A stretch of DNA of 64,000 nucleotides from Bacteroidales bacterium UBA3143 (GTDB taxonomy: Bacteria > Bacteroidota > Bacteroidia > Bacteroidales > Dysgonomonadaceae): positions 1 to 64,000 of the forward strand of contig DEZB01000069.1 in NCBI GenBank assembly GCA_002364735.1. Direction: 5' to 3'. The position numbers and the translations under genes were made by a program. Each line of letters begins with the position of its first letter. Position 1 is the stretch's first letter. Positions 28,814 to 37,087 of this stretch are shown here, piece after piece. Below the pieces are notes generated by a model. It was not told the DNA's origin and did no database searches. It was given only the letters and a program-made list of their open reading frames with translations.

Positions 28814-29770
28814 ATGAATCTTCTTGAACAACTAAAGAAACACACCAAAGTGGTAGCCGACACGGGCGATTTTGCTTCCATTGAAGCATACAAACCCATA
28901 GATGCTACAACCAACCCATCGCTTATTTTTGCAGCTTCGCAAAATCCGAAGTATGCAGCTTTGATTGGTGATGCCATTGCGTATGCCAAGAATCAATCCG
29001 ACGACAAGGCTGTACAATTGAGTAAAGCAATGGATAAAGTGGCAGTAAACTTCGGATTGAAAATACTTGAAATAGTGCCTAATAGGGTTTCAACGGAAGT
29101 GGATGCACGTTTGTCATTCGACAAGGAAGGATCGTTGGCAAAAGCACGTGAGCTAATAGCATTGTACGAAAAAGCAGGCGTTTCGAGTGAACGAATATTA
29201 ATAAAGTTGGCTTCAACTTGGGAAGGCATTAAGGCTGCTGAAGAATTGGAGAAAGAAGGAATTCATTGCAATCTGACGTTGCTGTTTTGTTTTGCTCAAG
29301 CAGTGGCTTGTGCCGAGGCTAAAGTGAGGTTGATATCTCCATTTGTAGGCAGAATATTGGATTGGCACAAAAAGGATAGGGGAGTATCGGAAATTGCAGC
29401 TCACGAAGATCCGGGAGTATTGTCGGTTAAAAACATCTACAACTATTACAAAAAGTTTGGATACGAAACACAAGTCATGGGTGCGAGCTTTCGCAACATT
29501 GGAGAAATAACGGAGTTGACTGGTTGCGAGCTATTAACCATCTCACCCACGCTTTTGAAAGAACTGGAAGAGACAAAGGGAACTTTGGAGCCACAACTTA
29601 CTCCTGAAATTGCCAAGCAATCTGATGTAGAGAAAATAAGTGTTGATGAAAAAACATTTCGCTGGATGCTAAACGAAGATGCTATGGCAACGGAGAAACT
29701 GGCTGAGGGCATTCGTAATTTTACGAAAGATTTATTGAAGCTAGAGAAGCAGATAGAGGAGAGGTTGTAA
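28814..29770 (+). CDS. tal: Transaldolase
   Basis: The 318-residue protein is a class I transaldolase of the TalB type. It moves a dihydroxyacetone unit between sedoheptulose-7-phosphate and glyceraldehyde-3-phosphate in the pentose phosphate pathway. The DATTNPSLI motif (30-38) and the Schiff-base Lys131 in RILIKLASTWEGI are present, as is Asp16. Length and residue positions fit the E. coli enzyme almost exactly. It is a single gene; no promoter box is obvious. Confidence 0.96.
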   Translation: MNLLEQLKKHTKVVADTGDFASIEAYKPIDATTNPSLIFAASQNPKYAALIGDAIAYAKNQSDDKAVQLSKAMDKVAVNFGLKILEIVPNRVSTEVDARLSFDKEGSLAKARELIALYEKAGVSSERILIKLASTWEGIKAAEELEKEGIHCNLTLLFCFAQAVACAEAKVRLISPFVGRILDWHKKDRGVSEIAAHEDPGVLSVKNIYNYYKKFGYETQVMGASFRNIGEITELTGCELLTISPTLLKELEETKGTLEPQLTPEIAKQSDVEKISVDEKTFRWMLNEDAMATEKLAEGIRNFTKDLLKLEKQIEERL

Positions 29771-29919
29771 AATTGATTCTTATTTGTTAGAGATTTTAGA
29801 TGATTAATTTGGAATGTGTTTGAAACCTTTTCGAAAGGTGTTCGAATATAGCTCAGGATAATTGGTTCAAATCTATAAATGCCTAAGGTGTTACAGAAGC
29901 TTGTTTAAAAAAACAGGTC

Positions 29920-30040
29920 GCTTCTACGAAGCTTTGGTTTACTAATTCAATGGAGGTACTACAGACAGTGCGCTCCTACAGAGCTTATTAGGTGCTGTAG
30001 TTGTATGTTATCTATACACAATACTATTCCTACGGAGTGC
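29920..30040. repeat. REP-like palindromic unit array
   Basis: Three related palindromic cores occur at regular spacing: GCTTCTACGAAGC (29920-29932), GCTCCTACAGAGC (29972-29984) and ATTCCTACGGAGTG (30026-30039). The shared pattern is CTYCTAC-R-GAG at intervals of about 52-55 bases. Similar short palindromes occur in many Bacteroidota intergenic regions. Confidence 0.6.
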
Positions 30041-30206
30041 TGCATGGTGCTGAATTTAAAGATTTAGTTGTGTTTTATTTGCATCAACGTAAATAAGGTA
30101 ATAAGGTTGGTGAAGAAGGCTTTATGGCAGTGTTACTAAGGTTCGGATATCTACTTTTATTTGTTTTATCTTTTGGCGTTTTGGCACTTAATGATTTTCT
30201 GCATCT

Positions 30207-30235
30207 ATTCAAGAATCTATACATAAGCTTCAATC
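30207..30235. repeat. 29-bp direct repeat, copy 1
   Basis: This 29-base sequence, which begins ATTCAAGAATC and ends AGCTTCAATC, recurs identically at 30273-30301 with 37 bases between. Confidence 0.8.
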
Positions 30236-30272
30236 ATACTGAAAAAACAACCAATTAAAGTATACAATAAAA

Positions 30273-30301
30273 ATTCAAGAATCTATACATAAGCTTCAAT
30301 C
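30273..30301. repeat. 29-bp direct repeat, copy 2
   Basis: This is the identical second copy of the repeat at 30207-30235. The period is 66 bases. Only two copies are present and no cas genes are nearby. Confidence 0.8.
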
Positions 30302-30424
30302 CCATCGGAACCTTAGTAACAGATGCTGCTCTCTCAACTCCACCTTACTATAAAGCCAAATGACGAATCAGAAAAATAAATAGCTCAGTATTAATGATGA
30401 GTAATCTTTGAATATACCGATATT

Positions 30425-30505
30425 AGGGCAACGCCCTAAAAGAAGTCAGCACTGGGCAACGCCCAGTGGAAGAATAAACAACACAGCTATAAGCTCTGAA
30501 AGAGC
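30425..30505. repeat. Second cluster of short GC palindromes
   Basis: Three palindromes lie close together: AGGGCAACGCCCT (30425-30437), ACTGGGCAACGCCCAGT (30451-30467) and GCTCTGAAAGAGC (30493-30505). They stand out from the AT-rich surroundings. The GGGCAACGCCC core occurs twice. Confidence 0.65.
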
Positions 30506-30553
30506 GTAAGAACTATTTTCTCTACTCTCTCCAAAATTAAATTTTAAACGAAA

Positions 30554-32083
30554 TCAAAACCCAAACCCATCAATCACATGCTCTTCCTTCTCTTCATGTA
30601 CCAACTCAATTATTTGCTGCTCTTTCAATCCTTCCACATAAATTGCTTTAAACGGAATGGCAGGACAAACATATTCACAACCACCGCAACCGACACAAAT
30701 AGAGGGCTCTATGTGAGGAATGGTAAGCGTGCCTTTATAAGGAACCATGCTTACAGCTTGTGTGGGGCAATGTTCTGAACATGCTCCGCAGCTGGTTTCG
30801 TCGTAATAAACAATACAGTTTTCGATGATGAAGTTGACTTGTCCCATCTGAGTGTGGTGCTTCTCTTCTTTGGTTAGTGGTAATATAGCACCTGTTGGAC
30901 ATACATCCCCACAGACGGTACAATCATAACTGCAAAAGCCATGATCAAAGTAGAGTTTGGGTTGCATTATCCCTCCCAATCCATATTCGAAAAGGGCTGG
31001 CTTAATGACATGCGATGGACATTTTGTTACACAAAGATGACAAGAAATACATTTTTGAAGTAGCCTGTCTATGTTATGAACTCCAGGAGGAGCAATGGGC
31101 TGTTGACGTTTCAATTCTCGTTTCAACGACAGGCCCGTTGTGGCTTGTGCAAGAAGACTTGATGCAGCAATGCCTGTGGTGAAAGTGGACGAGAGGAAAC
31201 GTCTTTTCGATTGGCTGACTTCAACTGCAACGGGTGATTCTTTTACTGAAGCATGTTTTTTGCTCCATATTGGTTTGTAGTGCATGGCATCGCGTTTGCA
31301 AGCTTCTACACAATTGAAGCAATTGATACAGCGACTGTAATCGACGATTAGTTCTTTTGAATCGATACATGATGCTTTGCATTTCATGGAGCATAGTCCA
31401 CAACTATTACATTTTACATTATCGAACTGAACTTTGTAAAGTGAGTATCGGCTGATGCTTCCTAACATTGTACCAACTGGGCAAAGTGTGTTGCAGAAAG
31501 TACGCCCATTGCGCCAAGCCAAAAAGCCTATTCCCAATAATGTGAGAAGGGCAATGGCAGTTGATGCTACACTCAGCATGTGAATGCCTACCCGAAAGAA
31601 TGTGTAATTATTGAATTGGGTGAATATCGATTCTAATAAGTTGTTGCCGGCTAAGTATGCAGGTCTAAACAAATGAGTAACAATGCGCCCGTAAGCACCA
31701 TATGGATCTAAAAGTCCCAACAGAAAGGTGAACCCAAATAGAAAAGCGACAAGAACAATGGTTAATGTTGCCCACCTCCAAATAGTTTTTGCTGGACTAT
31801 ATGTATATCTCTTTCTTCGTTTGGCCTTTTTTGAAAACCATGCTACCACATCTTGATAAACTCCCATTGGACAAATGCTGGAGCAATAGACACGACCAAA
31901 CACAAATGTCAGTAGCACCAAGCTGGTCAATATAATTATATTGAGTGCAAGCAAAGCTGGAAGGAATTGAATCTCAGCTAAGAAATGCAAACTCTGTGGT
32001 AATAGCTCTCTAAAATCTAAGAAGTAGAGGGTTATTATAAAGAAGAAGGTGATGGAAACGCCTATTCGTATTTTTCTGAGCAT
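30554..32083 (-). CDS. Membrane-bound 4Fe-4S polyferredoxin (NapH-like fused to NapG-like)
   Basis: The 509-residue protein begins with about five membrane helices (residues 1-215) carrying the NapH/FixG cluster motifs YCSSICPMG (Cys67, Cys71) and FCNTLCPVG. Next come two 4Fe-4S motifs, CNSCGLCSMKC and CINCFNCVEAC. A basic internal stretch, SKRRFLSS, followed by a hydrophobic run resembles a Tat signal. The C-terminal half has four more Cys-rich motifs, including CISCHLCVTKCP, CGACSEHCP and CVGCGGCEYVCP. The layout suggests NapH- and NapG-like modules fused into one electron-transfer protein. It follows the DUF362 gene by 168 bases on the same strand, and the two may act together. Confidence 0.82.
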   Translation of the reverse strand: MLRKIRIGVSITFFFIITLYFLDFRELLPQSLHFLAEIQFLPALLALNIIILTSLVLLTFVFGRVYCSSICPMGVYQDVVAWFSKKAKRRKRYTYSPAKTIWRWATLTIVLVAFLFGFTFLLGLLDPYGAYGRIVTHLFRPAYLAGNNLLESIFTQFNNYTFFRVGIHMLSVASTAIALLTLLGIGFLAWRNGRTFCNTLCPVGTMLGSISRYSLYKVQFDNVKCNSCGLCSMKCKASCIDSKELIVDYSRCINCFNCVEACKRDAMHYKPIWSKKHASVKESPVAVEVSQSKRRFLSSTFTTGIAASSLLAQATTGLSLKRELKRQQPIAPPGVHNIDRLLQKCISCHLCVTKCPSHVIKPALFEYGLGGIMQPKLYFDHGFCSYDCTVCGDVCPTGAILPLTKEEKHHTQMGQVNFIIENCIVYYDETSCGACSEHCPTQAVSMVPYKGTLTIPHIEPSICVGCGGCEYVCPAIPFKAIYVEGLKEQQIIELVHEEKEEHVIDGFGF

Positions 32084-32219
32084 AGGGGTGTTATATGATT
32101 TTAAAGAGAAATCTATTTAGAGCAACTGTATTTTATTATCAGACGTTGCATGCAACATCTCTACATTAGTGTAAATAATGAACATCTGTTCAGGATTTGC
32201 ATAAACACGCAAACACTGT

Positions 32220-32238
32220 CACTGAGCCTGTCGAAGTG
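32220..32238. repeat. CACTGAGCCTGTCGAAGTG dispersed repeat motif
   Basis: This 19-base partly palindromic motif is seen in many bacterial intergenic regions, including those of Bacteroidota. It lies between the DUF362 and polyferredoxin genes and may form a small stem (CACT/AGTG ends). Confidence 0.55.
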
Positions 32239-32251
32239 TACTCTTAACAGT

Positions 32252-33190
32252 CTATATTCTAACTCTCTTAATATTGAGACTTCCTAAATCCATCGTTCCC
32301 AATTTCAATTCCTGAGCCTTACCAATGTGAGAGACTTTCTCTAATGGCATTTCGCGTACTTGATTGAAGAAATTGGCTGCAGCTGTATCAACTGCTACAA
32401 TATCTTGTGACATAAACAATCCTTTAGATAAAACAACATCGGCTTCAGATTTTCCACGAGGTCCACTGGTTTTCATCAAACGGTATGCATCAACTACATT
32501 CAATACAGCAGGTTTTTCATAGCTGCATATATCTGCAATACATTGCTGTAGGTCGTTGGCATGGAAATAACCTCTATCCCACACAATACCCATATGATTT
32601 TTCATAGAAATAGTTAACTGTGCTCCACCATGATTTTTAAGGACAGGTACATTTATCCATTTGTCGCAGTCAACAATGGCTTGATGAATCTTTGTTGTTT
32701 TCAAGCTCTTTCCATTGGGTATGGATACTGTTTTATAATAAGACTCTTGGTCGCCAGGAACTACTTTAGCGCCAGCTGCTTTTGCAGCTTCCTCAATTCC
32801 ACTATTGGCATAACATTTTCGCCAATTGTCACAAGTGTGGTCAAATACAGTTACTTCTTTTGCTCCAGCATCAAAACACTGTTTAATTATCTCGGCTATG
32901 AGTTTTGGGTTGGTATTTGCAGCCATTTCGATGGGTTGATCCCAACCAATATTGGGTTTCACTACAACTTTATCGCCACGGCTAATAAATTTACTCATTC
33001 CGCCTATTTCTGCAATTGCTTTGCGGAACATGGCTTCAGGCTCGCCACCCATAACGGCTACTAAATCGTAAGCGTTGGCTGCGTTGGCAGAGTCAAACGA
33101 TTGAGAAAGAATACTCATGGCGTCGCTCTCCTTTAGTGAGAAGGCTGCTCCAGTAAGTGCTACTGTTCGTAAAAAATTTCTTCTGTTCAT
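32252..33190 (-). CDS. Tat-exported DUF362 domain protein
   Basis: The 312-residue protein starts with a twin-arginine signal (MNRRNFLRTVALTGAA). The body matches DUF362: VVVKPNIGWDQP, then NPKLIAEIIKQC-like and AKEVTVFDHTCD, then VDCDKWINVPVLKNHG and TISMKNHMG. DUF362 proteins are often found with ferredoxin domains and may bind or insert Fe-S or metal cofactors; the family function is not settled. The neighbouring polyferredoxin gene reinforces a redox role. It lies 103 bases downstream of the TonB receptor on the same strand. Confidence 0.85.
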   Translation of the reverse strand: MNRRNFLRTVALTGAAFSLKESDAMSILSQSFDSANAANAYDLVAVMGGEPEAMFRKAIAEIGGMSKFISRGDKVVVKPNIGWDQPIEMAANTNPKLIAEIIKQCFDAGAKEVTVFDHTCDNWRKCYANSGIEEAAKAAGAKVVPGDQESYYKTVSIPNGKSLKTTKIHQAIVDCDKWINVPVLKNHGGAQLTISMKNHMGIVWDRGYFHANDLQQCIADICSYEKPAVLNVVDAYRLMKTSGPRGKSEADVVLSKGLFMSQDIVAVDTAAANFFNQVREMPLEKVSHIGKAQELKLGTMDLGSLNIKRVRI

Positions 33191-33293
33191 AGCTGTATAT
33201 TTTAAAGTGTGATTATAAATTATGAGTTATGGGGTGTGAATTTTGGGTTATGTGTAAAATATCATTTCTCTTTTTCCTTGATCCTAATTCGTC

Positions 33294-35198
33294 TTAAATA
33301 TGTATTCTCAGGCCTCCAAAAACAGTTGTTTTGGGCATTGGATATCCAGCATTCATTTCATACTTTTCGCCCAATAGGTTTTCTCCTTTAGCAAAAACAG
33401 TAAGCCACGAATTAGCTTTGTAATTCACGCGCGCATTCCACAAGTTAAAGCTCGTAGTTTTGTCTTCTAATACTTGTTTTGATTTGATTGCGGTATATAG
33501 TTTTGAAATTATTTGAATTCCTGTTGAAAAGCTCCATCTATCTTTTTTGAAATTACCACCAAAGTACAGTTTATGTTTTGGAGCACCCAATAGGGCGTAC
33601 GTCATATCTAAATAGCTATAGTTTCCCGAAAGATTTAATGCTTCTGTGACTTGAAGTTTAGAGCTAATTTCGAACCCTTTGTTTTCTACTTTACCAGAAT
33701 TCATATTCAGGGGCTTGCCTTCAACAAAGTTAACCTGTATCATATTTTCTCCATTGATGTAGAAAACGTTTAATCCCATCGTCAACCTGTTTTGCAGTAA
33801 GTTTTGTGAATACGAAAGCTCGTAATTCATCAGCCTTTCTGGCTTCAAATCAGGGTTTTGAGGAGGAAACATATACATTTCTCTAATTGTAGCATTGCGG
33901 AAACCTTTGCTAACCATTGCTTTTATCACATTGTTGGAAGTAGGTGAATAACTTACTCCCGCTTGAGGTATCCACTCTGCACCATTCAATTCGTGATAAT
34001 CTAAACGAACCCCTGCATTGAGCCACAGTTTGTTTGACAGAACTGATTGTTGCGTATGAACATATCCTGACACATCATATAAATTTACATTAGCAAGCGT
34101 TGAATCATCTCTTTGAATTGAATATTCATTCCAAGCTTCTCCTCCAAATCTCTGCAAGTCTATGCCCGCAGTTGTTTGATTATTAGTGAAAAGAGAATAA
34201 GATTGATGTGCTGAAAGTCCCATCATCTGATCGGTAGAATGAAAACGATAGGGTTTTGGACTTTCTCCTTCTTTGTATCCATCATTAATTTCATGCTTAC
34301 CAAAGTTGTAGTATAGCTTTATTGCTCCTGATGTCTTGTCATAACTATTTTGAATAGCTGCCGATGCTACACCGCGCATTACGTCGGCATCATTATCAAT
34401 TATTAGACTCATCAATGTTCCAGGATTTGAGCTTTTGGTAGTTGATAAATTCATATCAATGTAAGAGTTCCAATTTGGATTAAACTCATATCCCAATTTA
34501 CCATATCCATTGAATTGTTCAAACTCCATATTCTCACGATGTCCATCCGAACGATTGTAACCTATATTGAATGTACCTGACAGTGCATCTTTTTGTCCCA
34601 TTGTAGATGCTTCAGCACTCAGGGTGTTGTAGCTTCCATACATAACTTGTGCAGAAGTATGGTTTTCATTTGCTTTGGGTTTTTTAGTAATTATATTAAT
34701 TACCCCACCCATAGCGTTAGAACCATATAGCATCGATGCTGGTCCTCTAATCACTTCCACTTTTTCGGCCATCATTGATTGATAACTATCTGCGAGTGGA
34801 TGTCCCATAAGACCCATATATTGGGGGTTACCGTCGATCAATACTAACACTCCAGCGGTGGGTGCTCCACCAATTCCTCTCACGTTCATGCCTCCAGCTG
34901 CACCAGCAGCTACACCATAACCCATCACTCCTCGTTGAGTGATAAATAGACCAGGAACCTCTTCGGTTAATAGTGGCAAAAGCGAAGTTTCTAATCTATC
35001 CTTGATTTCTTTGTTGCTTACAACAGATATGCTCATTGGCAAATGCCGAATACTAATACTACGTGATGTACCAGTAACAATAATCTCGTCTAACTGAATG
35101 CTGTCTTTAATATTTACAACTTGTTGAGCCTTTAAACTGAAAGCAAAACAAATTGTCGAAAAGATTAATAGGGAAAGTCTAATTCGATTCATTTTCAT
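33294..35198 (-). CDS. TonB-dependent outer-membrane receptor
   Basis: The 634-residue protein has a signal peptide ending in SLKAQ and a plausible TonB box (LDEIIVTGT). The plug domain contains MNVRGIGGAPTAGVLVLIDG and VEVIRGPASMLYGSNAMGGVINIITK (each seen in parts). A 22-strand barrel follows and ends in a terminal aromatic-type strand. There is no SusD partner, which favours a small nutrient such as a siderophore, vitamin or cobamide over glycans. I start at the ATG at 35198, which overlaps the stop of the phosphoribosyltransferase gene by 4 bases (ATGA); an upstream start at 35222 is in frame but would precede the signal peptide. Confidence 0.9.
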   Translation of the reverse strand: MKMNRIRLSLLIFSTICFAFSLKAQQVVNIKDSIQLDEIIVTGTSRSISIRHLPMSISVVSNKEIKDRLETSLLPLLTEEVPGLFITQRGVMGYGVAAGAAGGMNVRGIGGAPTAGVLVLIDGNPQYMGLMGHPLADSYQSMMAEKVEVIRGPASMLYGSNAMGGVINIITKKPKANENHTSAQVMYGSYNTLSAEASTMGQKDALSGTFNIGYNRSDGHRENMEFEQFNGYGKLGYEFNPNWNSYIDMNLSTTKSSNPGTLMSLIIDNDADVMRGVASAAIQNSYDKTSGAIKLYYNFGKHEINDGYKEGESPKPYRFHSTDQMMGLSAHQSYSLFTNNQTTAGIDLQRFGGEAWNEYSIQRDDSTLANVNLYDVSGYVHTQQSVLSNKLWLNAGVRLDYHELNGAEWIPQAGVSYSPTSNNVIKAMVSKGFRNATIREMYMFPPQNPDLKPERLMNYELSYSQNLLQNRLTMGLNVFYINGENMIQVNFVEGKPLNMNSGKVENKGFEISSKLQVTEALNLSGNYSYLDMTYALLGAPKHKLYFGGNFKKDRWSFSTGIQIISKLYTAIKSKQVLEDKTTSFNLWNARVNYKANSWLTVFAKGENLLGEKYEMNAGYPMPKTTVFGGLRIHI

Positions 35199-35596
35199 AT
35201 AATCCAAGGGAAACGAAAGCACGATTCGTTATATAGTGAGTAATCTGCATCTCCATTTACTGCAAAAGTTTTAATCAGTTTAGCACCTTTCAGCAGATCT
35301 AATGCTAAATTGACAGTTGCACCTGTTTTGATGCGGTCTTCTACCAAAAGAATTGTTTTACCTTTAAATTCAAAGTCAATTGGTTCTAATAGTTTCGGCG
35401 CATCATACTTAGGCTTTTGGGATGGATCGCGTAGGTTTATATTTAAAAGATTTAGCTCAATGTTTAGTCGTTGATTTACAATTGCCGCAGGTATTATTCC
35501 TCCGTTGGCAATTGCAACAATTAAATCGAAATTCTCTCCAAACTCGATTTCTCTAAACCTTTGAAGTACTTCTTCAAAAGATTTGATTGATAGCAT
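35195..35596 (-). CDS. Type I phosphoribosyltransferase
   Basis: The 133-residue protein has the PRPP-binding loop ILLVEDRIKTGATV (about 83-96), preceded by the hydrophobic strand and acidic pair expected of type I phosphoribosyltransferases. An IANGGIIPA segment near the N-terminus is the usual pyrophosphate loop. It transfers a ribose-5-phosphate from PRPP to a nitrogenous base; the base is unknown and the hood region is very short. It lies between an ECF S-component and a TonB receptor in one leftward unit and overlaps the receptor gene by 4 bases. That suggests it modifies the compound those proteins import. Confidence 0.82.
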   Translation of the reverse strand: MLSIKSFEEVLQRFREIEFGENFDLIVAIANGGIIPAAIVNQRLNIELNLLNINLRDPSQKPKYDAPKLLEPIDFEFKGKTILLVEDRIKTGATVNLALDLLKGAKLIKTFAVNGDADYSLYNESCFRFPWII

Positions 35597-35654
35597 ACAA
35601 GGTAATGGTTAAAATAAATTCTGATATTCCAATCAATGATTAATAGAAATCTGA

Positions 35655-36179
35655 TTATGAATTAAATTTTCGCGATTGATTTAAACATTTCAATAACAAA
35701 TAACCACCCACAACTTGAAGAAGAATACCAGGTAAGCCAATACGTAAGTCTTGTAAAGCTACAAACAAGTTTTGTGTAAGAATCCACTCAAAAGCAGTTC
35801 CGATGAATTGATAAGCCAATACGGCAATAGCAACACCAATAAGTGACGCTCGTCCAAAGTGTTTTGCTGCTATTGATGCTGCTATAGCTAAAACTACTGA
35901 TTTAATCATGATGGCTGGAAGAACTGCAACAGGTGGCATTCCAAACAATAATGAATTTACCAGTGGAGAAAGGATTGCTGTTAGCATTCCTACAAAAAGA
36001 CCATATCTATAGGCTGCAATCAAGGTGAAAAAATAAATTGGCAGTAGAATGAATCCACCATTTGGAATAAGATGTGCCAATTGTGGGAAAATCAAATTAC
36101 CCAACACAAATAAAGAGGCGAGCAAATAAGTTTTGTGGTTACTTAAGCTCAGAGAATTAAGTTTTGCTGTTGTGATCAT
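35655..36179 (-). CDS. ECF transporter S component
   Basis: The 174-residue protein has about six membrane helices. Features such as GGFILLPIYFFTLIAAYRYGLFVGMLTA (seen in parts) and a LAPAIMIKS-like helix are typical of ECF substrate-binding components. S components capture vitamins, metal ions or base-like compounds in the cytoplasmic membrane and work with a shared ATPase-EcfT module, which is not in this window. It is the first gene of a leftward unit with a phosphoribosyltransferase and a TonB-dependent receptor. This gives a route from outer membrane to cytoplasm. Confidence 0.75.
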   Translation of the reverse strand: MITTAKLNSLSLSNHKTYLLASLFVLGNLIFPQLAHLIPNGGFILLPIYFFTLIAAYRYGLFVGMLTAILSPLVNSLLFGMPPVAVLPAIMIKSVVLAIAASIAAKHFGRASLIGVAIAVLAYQFIGTAFEWILTQNLFVALQDLRIGLPGILLQVVGGYLLLKCLNQSRKFNS

Positions 36180-36227
36180 ACAATTATAGTTTTAAGTTAA
36201 GTGATGAGATAGTAATGTATTGTGACT

Positions 36228-36235
36228 CAAAGATA
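36228..36235 (-). promoter_or_regulatory. -7 box for the ECF-PRT-TonB operon
   Basis: CAAAGATA reads TATCTTTG leftward and matches TAnnTTTG. Transcription would start near 36221, about 42 bases before the ECF S-component start codon. Confidence 0.5.
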
Positions 36236-36394
36236 GTATATAATTAAAGAATATGAAATATTTTCATCGATTGAATCAGATATTTAGGTTATTATTAGTT
36301 TAAATAATTTAATTCGCGATAATTAGAAAAACAACTATCTACTTTTTTTCAAAATCAATCTAATTCATTGTTGTCTATTGGAATGAAATATTCC

Positions 36395-37081
36395 TTATTT
36401 CACTCTTGTTTCATCATTAGCCACAACCCATTCATGATTTGCATGACAAAATGGGCATTTTATATTTTTTCCAACAGGTAAGGTAAGAGTAAAACCACAT
36501 AAGCTACAAGCATATAAACCTTCCTGTTTTATTATGGAAGATTTTTTATTCCATTCTTTTGGCCAAATTGGGAGTCCAGGCTTCACTTGTTCATCTTTGT
36601 AATATAATATACTAACATGACCGTTAGTCTCCAACAAAGCTTGTTTGACTTGACCAAGGTGACTGATGTTTTCGACCCGCAATTCTGCGAAAAACTCATC
36701 CATTGCTAAGTCTGTGTGTCTGATAGATTCTAATGCAGCGTGACCCTCATTTACAATATAGATCGGTTTTCCTTCCAAAAAAGACTCAATCTTCTCTGAT
36801 TTAGTGATGAGGTAAGTGATTAATTTATAACTTGTAAGCACTATAATAAATACCGTACTTGCTTGCAATATTCCTATTTCTTTATAAATCATAGGGTCAC
36901 CTGCAGCCGATCCCAATGCAATTATCATAACAATTTCGAAAATTGATAATTGTTTAATGCTTCTTTTTCCTGTTAATCTTAAGAGGATCAACACCAAAAT
37001 GAACATAATAAACGTACGAAGGGCAATTTCTAATAAGAATGATAACCCTTCATCACCAAGTAATAAATTTTGCCAATTCAT
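36395..37081 (-). CDS. DUF421 membrane protein with C-terminal zinc ribbon
   Basis: The 228-residue protein has three N-terminal membrane helices and the YetF/DUF421 core: LRLTGKRSIKQLSIFEIVMIIALGSAAGDPM (seen in parts), then the DUF421 cytoplasmic domain with DLAMDEFFAELR. The last 40 residues add a rubredoxin-like or zinc-ribbon motif, CSLCGF...CPFCHANHEWV, which most YetF proteins lack. The function is unknown; relatives are stress-related. It lies 6 bases after the SDR gene on the same strand. Confidence 0.82.
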   Translation of the reverse strand: MNWQNLLLGDEGLSFLLEIALRTFIMFILVLILLRLTGKRSIKQLSIFEIVMIIALGSAAGDPMIYKEIGILQASTVFIIVLTSYKLITYLITKSEKIESFLEGKPIYIVNEGHAALESIRHTDLAMDEFFAELRVENISHLGQVKQALLETNGHVSILYYKDEQVKPGLPIWPKEWNKKSSIIKQEGLYACSLCGFTLTLPVGKNIKCPFCHANHEWVVANDETRVK

Positions 37082-37087
37082 AATTTG

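Larger units (their letters stand above)
30132..30320. repeat. Small element bounded by a 13-bp inverted repeat
   Basis: GTTACTAAGGTTC (30132-30144) is the exact reverse complement of GAACCTTAGTAAC (30308-30320). The two enclose 163 bases that contain the pair of 29-bp direct repeats. No open frame lies inside. It could be a MITE-like element or a long hairpin. Confidence 0.5.

Noticed and set aside
30207..30301. Possible CRISPR array: 29-bp repeats with a 37-bp spacer
   Set aside because: Only two repeats are present, no cas genes are in the window, and the pair lies inside a short inverted-repeat element.
32630..33064. 144-residue rightward open frame
   Set aside because: It is antisense to the DUF362 gene, which has clear family motifs and a Tat signal.
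33294..35198. SusC/SusD-type polysaccharide utilisation locus
   Set aside because: The TonB receptor is short (634 residues), and no SusD-like lipoprotein or glycoside hydrolase adjoins it.
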